Shown here in pieces: positions 1 to 11,459 of a stretch of 64,000 bases of DNA. Source of the stretch: Rhinopomastus cyanomelas (Eukaryota; Chordata; Aves; Bucerotiformes; Rhinopomastidae); assembly GCA_013400115.1 (NCBI GenBank), contig VXBP01009029.1:124001-188000 (forward strand), written 5' to 3'. Numbering within the stretch: position 1 is the stretch's first letter; every line of letters starts with the position of its first letter. The position numbers and the translations under genes are program-made. The notes beneath the pieces were generated by a model. That model saw only the letters and a list, made by a program, of their open reading frames with translations, did not search any database and had not been told where the DNA came from.

Positions 1-84
1 AAATCGGGAAAAAAAAAAACCCTGCAAAACCAAACCCTGGTGGGGCTGGGGATTGGACTTCCAATCCCTTATGATTCTATGAAC
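1..84 (+). repeat. CR1 3'-end relic
   Basis: The stretch gattggacttccaatccc followed by a degraded attctatga terminal repeat is the usual CR1 3' end in plus orientation. It is diverged and cut by the window edge. Confidence 0.55.
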
Positions 85-3000
85 AACCCTCCCCCCCAAA
101 AAAATCCACAAAACCCCAGAAAATAGAACTTGTTACCTCTGCCTGGCTGTTAAATCAAAGGAATTTCAGAAGTGAGAAATAGTTCATAGTGTTTTGTGAG
201 TGAAAGGGGGAATGCACCTTCTCAGTGAGCAATTAAGTTCTCTAATGTGGCACGTGAAAAGCGTCTTAACTTTGGGCGTGTGGAAACACTCGAGTTAAGC
301 TTTCAAAGGTAGTATAGAACTTTTGGATTTGATTATTACAAAGCCAGCTAGACTTTCAGTTTGAACGAACATGGTTGTAATACAGTTGAAATACGTTTTT
401 TTCAATGTATTGTGTAGTGTCTTATTACAGTAGCTATAAACAATCAGTAGTGGAACTTTATGGACAGTTCTTTTTGCAGTGTAGTTGAAGAGTAATGAAT
501 GAACTGCTCCTGGAGCAGTCTCCACTGGTAAAAAGAGTCAGTCAGCAAGAGATGGGGTGGAACAAACTTTTGACTTTGTGCTGCCAGCCTCACCTGGGCG
601 TCAGGAATCCCCACCCACATGCCAGAGCTGGGGGCAGGGTGGTGTCAGCTTTTCCTTTATTTCAGTCCCTGCCAAGCTTGCCCTGGGCTGAACTTGCAGG
701 CTATAGGGATGCCAGAAATCTTTCTGGTAGTCACACTGGGTGAACCAAGTGCTCTCAGCTCATCTGGCCTTGTAACAACAGCTTTGCGGTGGCTGCATCT
801 GCTGCCCTGCCTTTGCTTTAAAATGTGATGACAGCACGTGGCGACCATGTCTTCTGAAATGTGAAATTAAATGATCGCTTTCAGGAGACTTAGACCGAGA
901 AGGCACAACCTGAAAATCAAGTAGCCTGAGTTTTGAGTTAGGCAAATAGCATTACGTACGTAAAGGCCAGAGTGGTTTGTTTTGTGCTAAGCAGTGATGA
1001 GGCGGTGAAGACACTGCCTTGGGTGCTCAGGTCTGTCAGCCTGCAGTGCGCTTCCAAGCCTTTTATGGATGGTCTCTTTGTTTTGCAGAAGAGTGTTTGA
1101 AGAATTTTCATCACTGTTCAGGTAAAGCTTAGAAAGTTATGAGCTTTGAGTAATTCCTGTACAGACATTTTTTCAGGTATTACACCTAGTAGTGCAGTTT
1201 ACTGGTTTATTGACAATTTGACCCTCTTGATCAAGCAAGAAGGGTAAAAAACTAGACCCTTCTACCTGGAGTGTTGACCTAAGTGTGTGCGTGGCCTGAA
1301 GCAATCTGATATATCCTCACAGATCTGTTGCTTTTGCTTACACTTTCTGATTTGGCAGATCCGTCCTTTCTTTCAGGGTGTACTGTTAATTGTTGTAAAT
1401 TTGCTTTATGCGAGGCTTATGTCAGTCATGCACAGACTTCTGCTTTTACTCATTCTCTGTTAATGTTCTTGAGTAATCACATAGTTGTTTGTTGCTTTTA
1501 CTGGTGTTTTTTAAGAAACATTTAATACTACAGAGGTTTTAAATGGGGTTTGATAGTTTTTCCAGTGGCTCTGCTGAATGTCAGAGTTCTGGTATTAACC
1601 AATGGTGGGGGGGTCTGACTGTAAATGTGACTTCTGTAAAACTGATAATGCAGTTACAACATACAAACCTGTAACTTCCTCTGAGCCTTGACAAATACGG
1701 GTGCTGGGGATCCAGCTGCAAATGCCTGAGCGTAATTCTGCAATTTAAAACCAAATAGACGTGTATCTGTGAATGGATTTGACTTCCGTGGCAGGCATGG
1801 GCTTTGACTGCATGTGTCTAGAGTCTGTTGGACACCTTCCCCTCTCTGTAGGTGCAGTGGTATACCCCTGACTGGGCTGGGAAACGTGTTGGATCTGTAG
1901 GGAAGAGAACGAGACGCTCATGTAATGATACCAGCAGCTAACTGGACAAACTTGGAACTGCTGACACACAAGGTGGTGGATACTGTAAAGATGCTGTAGA
2001 AATGTGGTGTGGTTGGAAATAATGCACAATTAAAGGCAAAAATAAAACGAAGTTGAAACAGGATACTACTGCTTGTGTTTGTCCTACTGTCCTCCCTCTC
2101 TTGGGGTCTAGGGAAGGAAAGCTGTGAGGGTGGGGTGATGCTGATGTTACACAAGGGTGGAGTGGAAGCAGCTCTGTTTCCCCTGTGGTGTTGTGGGTCT
2201 TCTCAGTGAAACACAAGCCATCACCTCCTTGTGCTGATGGAACACACATCCCCCACCTGCATGGCAGAATGAGGCAAGCAGCATGTGGCCCAGTGCCAGG
2301 AGGGTGTGGAAATTCAGCTCTCTTCCCATCTCCTGTCTTATGGACAGTGCTGCTGGAGGAGGTGAGGCTGGGCTGGGCCAGCAGCAGCTTGCCAAGAGGT
2401 GGCTGCTGGAGCCTGCCCACAGTGATTCAGCAGCCTGCACACACCACCCTGCTGTCCTAGAGAGGAGTTCTGGAACCTAAGACAATACTGGTTCATGGAG
2501 CCATGATGTGAAGAGTCCTGCCTCCAAAAGCTCTGACAGAATATGTGTCTTGCCATCCATCCAACCCCATGTGCCACATTCCTAGGCCTCACAGTGCCTA
2601 CAGTTGGGAAGATCACCGAGGGCTGCGGACCAGAGAAGAGTGCTGAAGACGCAAAGACTACTTGTGTAGCCTGGACTGCTCTCCCTATACACCTCCTCCC
2701 ACACAAACACCCCTGCGTAACACATCTTCCCGTACACAGAAACAGGGCACCTGGCTCTCCTAGGGAGCCTCAGAGGGTTCTAGGGGATCTACTGTTATTT
2801 ACAATGGCCAGTAAATGCCGAGCTGCTGCCCAGTGCGCATTCCTTCACTTCAGCCATTTCCAACAGCGCTCCCCAACAGCTGTGAGAACTGAAGAGCTGA
2901 GTTAGAAACATTTGCATTTGAAAGGGGTGCACTTAAGAGAGATCTACCTTGGAATGCTACTTCCTCCCCCTCCCTCAAGGACAGCTATTTACCCCTTTTC

Positions 3001-3400
3001 ATTTACAAATTTCTGACAAAGCTCTGAGCGGCACCTTGGTTTCTGATGCAAAACTCAGGGTGGGGTGGGGGGAAAAGCAGTAGAGGATAAAGACTCTTCC
3101 CTGTGAAACACGAGGATGTGCGAGAACACCCCTAGGAGCATGCAGATTTCCTTTTGAGTGAGAATTCGGCATTAATTGAGTCTCCAAAGCAAAGCAGGAG
3201 AACCTGCCTCACAACAGTCTCCAACCATTAGAGGAGACGCTGCACTCTTCCAGACCATGACCAGTCACAGAAACTGGAAATAGACAAGTTAGGACAAAAT
3301 AAGAAGCCTCCCCCCTCTAATGGGAGCAGACAAGTAGCAGGAAGTTCGCCTTAATTGCATCAGAGTATAAAGTACAATGATACCAACCTATCTTGTGGCC
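85..3400. other. XPA 3' flank without recognised coding sequence
   Basis: All open frames here are short (at most 160 codons), overlap on both strands and resemble no family known to me. One exon-like segment of 33 bases with good splice sites is at 1089-1121. The rest is mixed-composition single-copy DNA, with no repeat I could place. Confidence 0.5.
2040..2046 (+). promoter_or_regulatory. Candidate plus-strand poly(A) signal in the XPA 3' flank
   Basis: AATAAA occurs at 2041-2046 and is followed about 25 to 40 bases later by a GT-rich stretch (cttgtgtttgtcc), as expected downstream of a cleavage site. In mammals NCBP1 runs on the opposite strand and converges on the XPA 3' end. If synteny holds, 1 to about 2070 may be NCBP1 3' UTR. 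No NCBP1 coding sequence was recognised here, so this is inference. Confidence 0.35.
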
Positions 3401-3402
3401 AA

Positions 3403-3523
3403 TTTATTGAATTGTTGAGAAGTGTGTAATAGCCTGCCCTAAAGTCTGGCTGAAAAGCCAAAGCTGACTGGTCATCATTCATCACAGAATTTGGTAGCAG
3501 CTTATTCACAATTGGCATTTATT
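3403..3523 (-). promoter_or_regulatory. XPA: XPA 3' UTR with two AATAAA poly(A) signals
   Basis: On the minus strand AATAAA occurs at 3523-3518, 54 bases after the stop codon, and again at 3408-3403. Either could direct cleavage, giving a very short 3' UTR of roughly 70 to 200 bases. Which is used cannot be told from sequence. Confidence 0.6.
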
Positions 3524-3576
3524 TTAATTTAATACAAAATACCATTAAAATTATTTTTAACAAGAAATATTTAACA

Positions 3577-3725
3577 CTACATCTTCTCGTAAGTTAATTC
3601 ATGGCCACATACAGTACATGTCTTTTTAAACGTATCCTCATCAACGTTTTCTTCTGGTCCATAGTTGTGCTCATGGATGCTAGTTCCTTTTTTCCACAAA
3701 CTACTCCTCACAGCACGGCGAAGTT
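3577..3725 (-). CDS. XPA: XPA exon 6, C-terminal TFIIH-interaction exon and stop
   Basis: The last coding exon follows acceptor ctctcatcag and encodes 48 residues, then TAG at 3579-3577. It begins LRRAVRSSLWKKGTSIHEHN and ends CGHELTYEKM, the near-invariant XPA tail with its CXXC pair. In mammals this region binds TFIIH and its loss gives mild repair defects. The 3' UTR starts immediately downstream, toward lower coordinates. Confidence 0.96.
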
Positions 3726-6700
3726 CTGATGAGAGAACGGGAAACATTTTTAGAAGACCTTTAAAAATAGTTAACAAAATTCAAGTTAACTACCTTTCTC
3801 AGAGGACCACAGACGTGAATCTGCTTGTTGCCCGTCCCCCATAAATTGTGGGTGAGAACCTGCTACTGCAAGAGCAAGCTTTGACTTGCCTTGCAATCTT
3901 CACCTTGTTTGCATACTTTGAAAGGTAAGAGCTACACCAACAAGAGATCTCACAGGAGAAGATTTTCCATTTGGACTAAGCACATGTTACCCCTGCCTTT
4001 TTACATGAAGTCATTCAAAGGTATCCAAAAGGGGTAGATGGAATGCAGAGGAAAAGTTTTTGTAAGCCACCTCATTGTTTCGCATGACCAAGAATGAGTA
4101 CTTCTTATTCTGGTCACAGAGAGCCTCCCAAATGACTTGGCATTCTCTGTGCTTTATTCCACATAACGTGAGCTGCCTCTGCAGCAGCCGCACTGAAACC
4201 AGTGGGTTTTTGCAAAAACAGAGGCTGGCAGTCGGGCCCAAGAGATTATCCAGATATTGCAACTGGGTGGCAAACAGACCAAAAATGCAGTCACGTTCTG
4301 AGCTGGACATTCAGGCTACAAACCACGTCACATTAGGGCCTATACTGGTACTGGACTCTGGCATCCTCTGTGAGCCCAATACTCATGGCCCAAGACTGGC
4401 TATTTGCTCAGCCTCACGTTCTGCCTCCTCCAGGCAGTACCAGCACAGCCAGCTTTGAGCTCCCTGCCTCTGGGCGTGGGCAGCGCAGACAGCACAGCAA
4501 GCAACAGCTTTTGCAAAAGAGCAAATACGGCCTTCTGTAAAATTCCCAGCAAGTCTGTGCTGAAAGTATTTTTCCCAAGTTTCAGTCTCCTAAACAATCT
4601 ATCAGGAAATACTCACGATAAGGAGCACTAAAAACTGCAAGTAGGAATACTGACAGGAGCGGGAAGAGGCCTGTGTATGACAGAATTATCAGCCACTGCC
4701 TTTAAAAATTCATTTTCACCACAAGTGAGGAAAACAGAACAATCTACAGCACTCTCTGGGCCACACAAACAAAATTAAAAACCACCACTTCTGACACAAT
4801 TGATTTCTGCCACCTACATCGGAAAGGGCCTCATAACTCCAGTCCAACCCTCCACCCAAAATAGTCAGCTGGGGGTCAGACCAGACTGCTCCAGGCTTAC
4901 CCACAAACTCTCAAAACCCTCCATTTTGCCACACTGAAGATTTTCCTAAACACTTTAATCAGAAGCAGAAATAGATTCAAACGAAAGTGTATTTCAGATA
5001 CTGCAGCATGTAAGTCTAAACCTTTACCTTTAACTTTCTTATCAAACTTCTTCTGTTTCATCTTCTCTCTGCTGTCACGGCGAAGTTCCTTTGCTTCCTG
5101 CAAAGATTCTTCACTGCCCCAAACTTCAAGAGAGCGCTGGATTACCTACAGGATGGACACAAATGTGTTTCTTTTTCTCCTGAAACGATAAAAGTACACT
5201 ATTCTAACGCACATTTTTTTTCCCCTACACAAGCCAACCCAAACATGCGTGTTTGCCTAAAGCAGCAACCTTCCCATAAAAGTAGCAAAAAAGAAATGAC
5301 GAGCTGTGGAAAACCTGCTTGGCTTTCCAGTGCCTCTGCAAGCAGAGCTGCAGCCACAAGCCCACAGCTACAAAGACTCAGTTGCCCCATACATTTCAGT
5401 GTCACACTAAAAGGCCATACACTTTGTGACTTGGTGAGTGTGCACACCACTGAAGCTGTGGCCCACAAACATCTTCAAGATGCTCTAAGTCACAGGCATT
5501 TTCCTGAATCTGGACCATGGCTCTTTAAACAGAACATCTACACAAGCCACACACAGCACACTTACCCCTGACAAAACCATAGAATCATTAGGGATTGGAA
5601 GGGACCTCGAAAGATCATGTAGTCCAATCTCCCCACCACAGCAGGATCACCTAGACCAAGTCACTCTGGAACACATCCAGGTGGGTCTTAAATCTCTCCA
5701 GTGAATACAGGAGCCAGAAACAAAGCAACACTATTTTTGCTACCAAAGCTCTGTGAAGGTCGAAAAGGGTCTGAAATAGACAAAATTTATATACCTGTCG
5801 TTTTAAATAAAGTTTCATGTCACCCCATCGTGAATTATGAGGATTCTTCTTCAAAATAAATCTGAGCACTGGTTCCCTCTTGTCTAAGTCACAGTCTTTA
5901 AGAAGATACTCTTCTTTTGCTTCTGTCCTTGTTATAAGCTTATGTTTATCTTCAGTGTCTCTGCAGGATGTATAAATAACGATGAGAAATCCACTCCTGA
6001 AAAACCACACTACTAACATCCAAGTCCTCATATTTTCTGACAGTCCTGAAATACAGGCAGCCCTCTCTCATCCCCTCATTTTTTATGCATGCAAACAACT
6101 CTGGATTCCAACTATCTAGCTAACTCCGGGACAGCCAAATTCTGAAATTATCGCATTTGCGCCAACACAGGCTGAGAAGCCTGTTTTTCTAGAAAGGCTT
6201 TTTTTGTATTTTACAAGAGTGAGCAACTGAAATTTTTAAAAGGGCTATGAATAATTTTTAGGTATCCACCTAACCCAGATGCAATTCAGGAGCACAAAAG
6301 TACAAGGCTGACACATAGTCAAGGGAGAAAGAATGTGTAATCCGAGCCAGGTCGGATCACCTGAGAGTATACACACTCCATATGCCTCTAGATACCGGGT
6401 TGATTCTAGCCACAGGCAGAGCACTTCTTTTTAAATGCAACAGGACGCTGAAGAACTGTAAAGACCTTAAAAGTCTTTAAACTTGTACCAGACAGCGAAA
6501 ATTTGCGTAACTGTAGCAGCATTTCTGAGTTAATGAAAAAAAAACCCTACATTTACGCAACCCTGACTGAAGTACAACGGGAATTGCTTGAGCCGGAACA
6601 ATCTGCCAAAGAGCTAAGAGCAAGCAACAGTCATCAAGGAAGTGCTGCTGTAAACGCAGGCTTTACTAGAATTCAAAGTCCACAGTAAACGCTAATTCAC

Positions 6701-9700
6701 CGACGAAATCTCGAATGCTCGTCTGCAAAAGCTTAGTCCAAAGGAAAGCCACTCCCAGGGCTCCGACCCCTCTACATCCTTTTTTGACCCATCTTACCTT
6801 CCAGAGGCAGCACTTTGTCTCATTTAACGACTGCGAGCTGCTTGCACCATGTGCGCACCCCACCCCCCAACCGCTCCCTGCAGCACGCAGGAAAGCTCAG
6901 AAAGAACTCCTGGCACTAATCCGGGCTTTTTTCCCCATTCATTCCTCCACTCAGGGGGTGGGGTGGGGTTGGCTGCTTCCGCCGGTTTCATTGCCCTCTT
7001 TATCTTGATGCTTTTTGGAGCGTTTGCCCGCGCAAGATAAGAGCAGAGGGACCGCCCTCTGCTCAAGGTCACGCTCCCGCGTACCCCGCGGCCAGGCAGT
7101 AAATGCCCATGCGGGTTCGGCCCTCCAGCTGCCACACTGGGTCCCAACCCACACCAAAGAACTAACTTCACTGGGGTTAATCCACTCGGGACAGCAAATA
7201 CGCCCCTAATATTCGTAGAGCGGGAATTCTGTGTTGTACCCATTTTCCTGAAGGGCTGTGGTCAGCCTCCATTCATTCATTCATTCCCGCGCTGCCCGAC
7301 ACACGAGCTGCTCACAAGACATTCAGCGTTGTAGCTGATGTCCCCTACGCTAGGACCGACAGGGCGGCTGTTCACTTGCTAACAGAAAATAGACGAGTCA
7401 ACTCCCATTTACTTTTCCAGTAGCTACTGAAAAATGTCTCTTTGCCGAGACGCTTTTTATTGAAGACTGCAATTAACCTATAGCCAGCAATTTTTACATA
7501 AAACAAAGTTGCATGTTTGATTTTTTTAATACCTGCAATTATCGCACGTTGCCCAATCAAAGTGCTGCATAAGGTAGGAATCCATGAATTCTTTGCCACA
7601 GTCTTCACAGATGAGATAATCAAATTCTAGTACAGGTGCTAATGGAAAGAAATTTTTTAAAAATGAACCGGAATGCTGAAAACGAGCATCTGGAATTGGT
7701 ATTGCGAATTTTACTAGAAATTTAATTGACGTTTTTATAGCTAGTTACAGACTAGTTCTTACTTTTCTATAAATATAGTACAAACTCAAAACGCATTATG
7801 ATGCAATCCCATTTCTGCTGGTTAAAGGATCGGTGTATCAAGTACTGGGTTTCAACATTCAAATACACACATTTGTTTCGACTTAGCTATTGTTAAGAAT
7901 GAAAAATAAATTCTCCGCATTTCCCATAACTTGCTTTATATCTCCCATACAGTTTCCTCTGCTCCGGCCTTCCAAAATTTTCCTGCTTCAGCAGAGGTCG
8001 TGCAGGCTGGAGCAGGAGGAAGCAGAGAAGAGTATGCGGTCCGAAGACAGTGGCTAGATCAGGAAGCAGCACCGGAGCTGCACTGGCACATAGTTCGCTC
8101 AGCTCTGCTCCAGTTTTTTTCCTAGCTCAGCCACACCTGCCTCTCCCCCCCCGCCTAAAGGAGCTCAATGGAGGCCTGGGGCGGTTGGCAAGTCTTGCGT
8201 CCATTCCGGCTGGCAGGATCGGAGGTGGATGGCCAGAGAGCTGCTAGGAGTGGAATGGGGATGGAGCTCCACTACAATCCTCTCCCCAAGCCCTCTCAGC
8301 ACTGCTCCAAGCCCAGACTCATTTCACTGCCAGCCGGGACTTCTGGATGAATCTTCGCCGGGTAGGTCATCGCAATCTGCTTTACACATTCCACGAACAC
8401 CAAAATATACTGATAATCGCAGCAGTAAGAAACATCCCTTTTAACAGTTAAACATCTTGATTCTAGCATAAAATTAACGTTTTAATACAGATTGAAAAAC
8501 TGAAAGTGAGGTAATACTGCAGAACATTAACGACACCTGAAAAAGAAGATTAATGTTTGACATAAAGCTTTACACATTTTTAATTGCGTTTGCATTTATA
8601 GCAGATTTGATCTAGCAAAAGCGACATTTTATGCCAATTCAGCCCTACCGGCGTCGGTGGAATGCTCGCCACTTCACATAGTCATGCTCTTACATCACAT
8701 TTCATCATTTAAGGTAGTACCCCTGAACATGAAGGCATTTTATTAAAGACAATGGCGTGATTACACAGCAAAAAAAAAAATTCTCCTGCTATTAACATTA
8801 ATTCCTCAATAGAAGCCGGGTTCCTAGTTGTTTACTCTCTTAATGAGATCTGGTGGCGATTTCTAACAAAGAGATACAACAGCCCCGCTGCTGCTGATTC
8901 AGAGCGGAACAAAGCAAGACAAAGACGATCCCAGAAAAGAAAGTGGATCTATTTTAGGATCCTCGCTCCTCCATTTGCTTTCTGGGAGAGAGCGAATCGC
9001 AAGACAATATGTCGAATTCCTCCACCAAACGATGAGCAACTTGGCGTCAGCACGTTTTATAACGATTAAAGCCAGCACTGCAGCAGCGCCCTGCTCCTGG
9101 CAGAAACAGCACCAACCCAAAAAAGACCCCAAAACGACCAACCCACGCCAATTTCTACTCAAATTTTAGTCTAGAAATGAGAATTCCCGACAGAAATGGT
9201 GAAAATACCAACCACCTACGAAAGAAAAAAAAAAAAACCCAAAAACCCCAAAGCGCCCCAAACCCCCAGTATACTCAAGGACACTGACCATGTCCCAATT
9301 CCGCGGCTTAAAATTCTTCATTTTTAATTACCGCGTGTTCGGTAGGCGCTCTGATGCTGAAGAATCGGACGCGCCAGAAATCGAGCACATCCAGAGAGAC
9401 GCGTGGGGAGGAAGGAAGAGAAAAAAAAAGGGAGGGGGCAGAGAAGAAAAGAGGAGGGGGACTAGTGGGAGGGGAAAAAAGGAGGAGGAGAGGAAGNNNN
9501 NNNNNNNNNNNNNNNNNNNNNNNNNNNNNNNNNNNNNNNNNNNNNNNNNNNNNNNNNNNNNNNNNNNNNNNNNNNNNNNNNNNNNNNNNNNNNNNNNNNN
9601 NNNNNNNNNNNNNNNNNNNNNNNNNNNNNNNNNNNNNNNNNNNNNNNNNNNNNNNNNNNNNNNNNNNNNNNNNNNNNNNNNNNNNNNNNNNNNNNNNNNN

Positions 9701-10458
9701 NNNNNNNNNNNNNNNNNNNNNNNNNNNNNNNNNNNNNNNNNNNNNNNNNNNNNNNNNNNNNNNNNNNNNNNNNNNNNNNNNNNNNNNNNNNNNNNNNNNN
9801 NNNNNNNNNNNNNNNNNNNNNNNNNNNNNNNNNNNNNNNNNNNNNNNNNNNNNNNNNNNNNNNNNNNNNNNNNNNNNNNNNNNNNNNNNNNNNNNNNNNN
9901 NNNNNNNNNNNNNNNNNNNNNNNNNNNNNNNNNNNNNNNNNNNNNNNNNNNNNNNNNNNNNNNNNNNNNNNNNNNNNNNNNNNNNNNNNNNNNNNNNNNN
10001 NNNNNNNNNNNNNNNNNNNNNNNNNNNNNNNNNNNNNNNNNNNNNNNNNNNNNNNNNNNNNNNNNNNNNNNNNNNNNNNNNNNNNNNNNNNNNNNNNNNN
10101 NNNNNNNNNNNNNNNNNNNNNNNNNNNNNNNNNNNNNNNNNNNNNNNNNNNNNNNNNNNNNNNNNNNNNNNNNNNNNNNNNNNNNNNNNNNNNNNNNNNN
10201 NNNNNNNNNNNNNNNNNNNNNNNNNNNNNNNNNNNNNNNNNNNNNNNNNNNNNNNNNNNNNNNNNNNNNNNNNNNNNNNNNNNNNNNNNNNNNNNNNNNN
10301 NNNNNNNNNNNNNNNNNNNNNNNNNNNNNNNNNNNNNNNNNNNGCCGGTTCCGCTCGATCCTCGCCAGCGCCGCCGCGGAGAGGGGCGGCCGCTCGCTCG
10401 CTGAGGATGCAGCCGCCGCCTCCTCCTCCTCTGCCGAAGCTGGGGCCGCACCCGCCAT
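3577..10458 (-). CDS. XPA: XPA, DNA damage verification protein of nucleotide-excision repair (exon 2 and end of exon 1 hidden by gap)
   Basis: XPA is the nuclear scaffold of nucleotide-excision repair. It binds damaged or forked DNA and recruits RPA, TFIIH and ERCC1-XPF. The minus strand carries exons 3 to 6 with consensus splice sites and matching phases: 7533-7638, 5795-5960, 5028-5145 and 3577-3725. Together they encode 179 residues, the same length as the corresponding part of the 273-residue human protein. Exon 1 starts at 10458 and runs into the N tract after 38 codons. The zinc finger is visible as CEDC, 17 residues, then CDNC. The C-terminus ends in TCTVCGHELTYEKM, almost identical to mammals. 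Exon 2 should carry the acidic stretch and the GGG ERCC1-binding motif. I could not find it in 7639-9496, so it probably lies in the gap. Visible introns are short: intron 3 is 1572, intron 4 is 649 and intron 5 is 1302 bases. Identification is by recalled family sequence and is very secure. Confidence 0.96.
4801..4895 (-). repeat. Possible ancient CR1 relic in XPA intron 5
   Basis: The segment ccagtccaaccctccacc and the following bases resemble the reverse-strand body of an old CR1 3' end. It is too diverged to be certain. Confidence 0.3.
5028..5145 (-). CDS. XPA: XPA exon 5
   Basis: This 118-base exon encodes 39 codons plus one base, beginning VIQRSLEVWGSEESLQEAKE and ending MKQKKFDKKVK. 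It has acceptor catcctgtag and donor TTAAAG|gtaaag. The long charged helix of this exon contributes to DNA binding at the C-terminal edge of the core domain. The final G pairs with AA of exon 6 to make the Glu that begins ELRRAVRSS. Confidence 0.95.
5577..5709 (-). repeat. CR1 3' end in XPA intron 4
   Basis: This CR1 tail is in reverse orientation, starting ccatagaatcattaggg and running through the typical gattggaagggacctcgaa segment. It is close to the copies at 15294 and 36131, so it belongs to a young subfamily. It is in the same sense as XPA transcription and lies between exon 5 and exon 4. Confidence 0.9.
5795..5960 (-). CDS. XPA: XPA exon 4, central DNA-binding domain
   Basis: This 166-base exon has acceptor catcctgcag and donor CGACAG|gtatat. 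It encodes the basic, lysine-rich part of the minimal DNA-binding domain, including DKHKLITRTEAKEEYLLKDC and the conserved WGDMKLYLK. The single-base start phase joins exon 3 to restore an Arg codon. Length and phase equal those of human exon 4. A CR1 copy in intron 4 ends about 85 bases from this exon's donor site. Confidence 0.96.
7533..7638 (-). CDS. XPA: XPA exon 3, zinc-finger exon
   Basis: This 106-base exon has acceptor ttccattag and donor GCAG|gtatt. It encodes the XPA zinc finger, beginning PVLEFDYLICEDCG and ending WATCDNC. All four zinc-ligand cysteines are present with the family spacing C-X2-C-X17-C-X2-C. The exon starts in phase 1 and ends in phase 2, which agrees with human exon 3 (106 bases). 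The finger is structural and supports RPA binding rather than direct base recognition. Confidence 0.96.
9400..9496 (+). repeat. Purine-rich G-run tract abutting the gap
   Basis: The plus strand is almost wholly A and G from about 9403, with runs GGGAGGGGG, GAGGAGGGGG and GTGGGAGGGG. Four or more G-runs within about 55 bases allow a G-quadruplex, and the homopurine character allows a triplex. It lies inside XPA on the non-template strand side of the minus-strand gene. Confidence 0.7.
9497..10343. other. Assembly gap (847 N) inside XPA
   Basis: A run of 847 unresolved bases separates exon 1 from the rest of XPA. The left edge is a purine-only G-rich tract and the right edge is a CpG island, both hard to sequence. 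The end of exon 1 falls here. Exon 2 (112 bases in human) was not found in the 1.86 kb between exon 3 and the gap, so it is probably here too. Confidence 0.95.
10344..10458 (-). CDS. XPA: XPA exon 1, partial (start codon and N-terminus)
   Basis: The start ATG is at 10458-10456 in a strong Kozak context (GCCGCCATGG). The 38 visible codons read MAGAAPASAEEEE at the start and ALARIERNR at the end, then the sequence enters the assembly gap. The end aligns with the basic RASIERKR segment of mammalian XPA, which leads into the RPA32-binding helix and nuclear localisation signal. Those parts must lie in the gap. The Glu and Ala run is longer than in human XPA and is coded by GC-rich triplet repeats, so exact length should be treated with care. 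Confidence 0.9.
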
Positions 10459-11200
10459 GGCGGCGCCGCAGCCGCGAGGAGACTCCGCTGATGCCCCCCT
10501 GCTCCAGCAGTGGCGACTCGCCCTTCCCTTCGCCGAGCCGTCGCCGCACTGCGCCTGCGCACAGAGAGAGGCGGAGGAGGGGGCGAAAGGGGCGAGGCCC
10601 CCCGCGCAGGCGCAGAGCGGCCGCCGCGCCTCCCCGCACCGCCAANTGAAGCAGCCCTGTAACAAAATAGAAAAAAGCCCACAAAAATACAAAATACCGC
10701 AAGAACCGGCTCAGTGCAGCCCACCCGCGCACACCCCACACCCCCCGCGGCCGGAATTCCTTCACAGCGTCACGAAGCAAATGCTCCTTTTGTCCCTGGG
10801 CGCGGGCCCTGCCCCGAGCCGCCCGCGAGGTCCCGCCGAGCCGTCCCACAACATGGACGCGCTAGCAGCAGATCCGGGCGACCGGAGCTCGCGGCCGGTC
10901 CCCGGTCTGCGGAGGGATCTCAGGTCTCTCGCAACTCCGCTCCGTAGAAGGATCGCGGCCCCGCCGCGCCGAGGGAGGCCGACCCTGTCCCTCCTGGGGG
11001 CTGCTTCAGCCACGCTGTCTTCCTCGAGCACGCTCCTTCCCCCGGTACCAGCGCCATGGGCGGTGCTGAGCCAGCTCCGGGTGAACAGGACCGCATGCAC
11101 CGACGCCGTTTCTTACCCAGATCCCCGCCGATGCCCTCCATGGCCGCGCGTGATGCCCGCGCTGGAGCAAACGGAGAGTCAATGGAGCCTGTGGCCCTTC
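10459..11200 (-). promoter_or_regulatory. CpG-rich XPA promoter with two NRF1-like sites
   Basis: The sequence from the gap edge to about 11200 is strongly GC-rich and full of CpG, unlike the AT-rich DNA on either side. TGCGCCTGCGCA at 10550-10561 and CGCGCAGGCGCA at 10603-10614 match the NRF1 consensus (YGCGCAYGCGCR type), with one mismatch at the central position. They lie 92 and 145 bases upstream of the ATG. A GC-box-like GGAGGGGGCG run lies between them. No TATA box is evident. This is a typical housekeeping CpG-island promoter and could fire in both directions, but I see no plus-strand gene starting here. Confidence 0.7.
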
Positions 11201-11459
11201 CTTATTGATGAGAGACACGTAAATGGCTTTGTCATGCAAATGTGGCTCTAAGCCACTTTCATATAAAGCCAGCTTAATGCTGAATAGCCAGGGATGCCGG
11301 GCCGTTGGGCAGCGCCTGCCCTGTCCTTGAAGCCCGAGAAATGAAGACATGGGGGACGGGCGCCTGTTCCCGGTCTCCATACCGAATTCCTGTGACCTTT
11401 CAGCACAGAAAAAGTCTTCCTCCCCCAAGGATCTCTCTCTTCCATTAGATTTCCTGCCA

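Noticed and set aside
1..2070. NCBP1 coding exons
   Set aside because: No frame matches the NCBP1 C-terminus as I recall it. Only a 3' UTR is possible.
7639..9496. Search for XPA exon 2
   Set aside because: No segment encoding the acidic run and GGG motif with splice sites was found on the minus strand.
9290..11251. 653-codon plus-strand frame
   Set aside because: Most of it is N, and the rest is the reverse strand of XPA exon 1 and the CpG island. Openness is due to lack of stops in N and GC-rich DNA.
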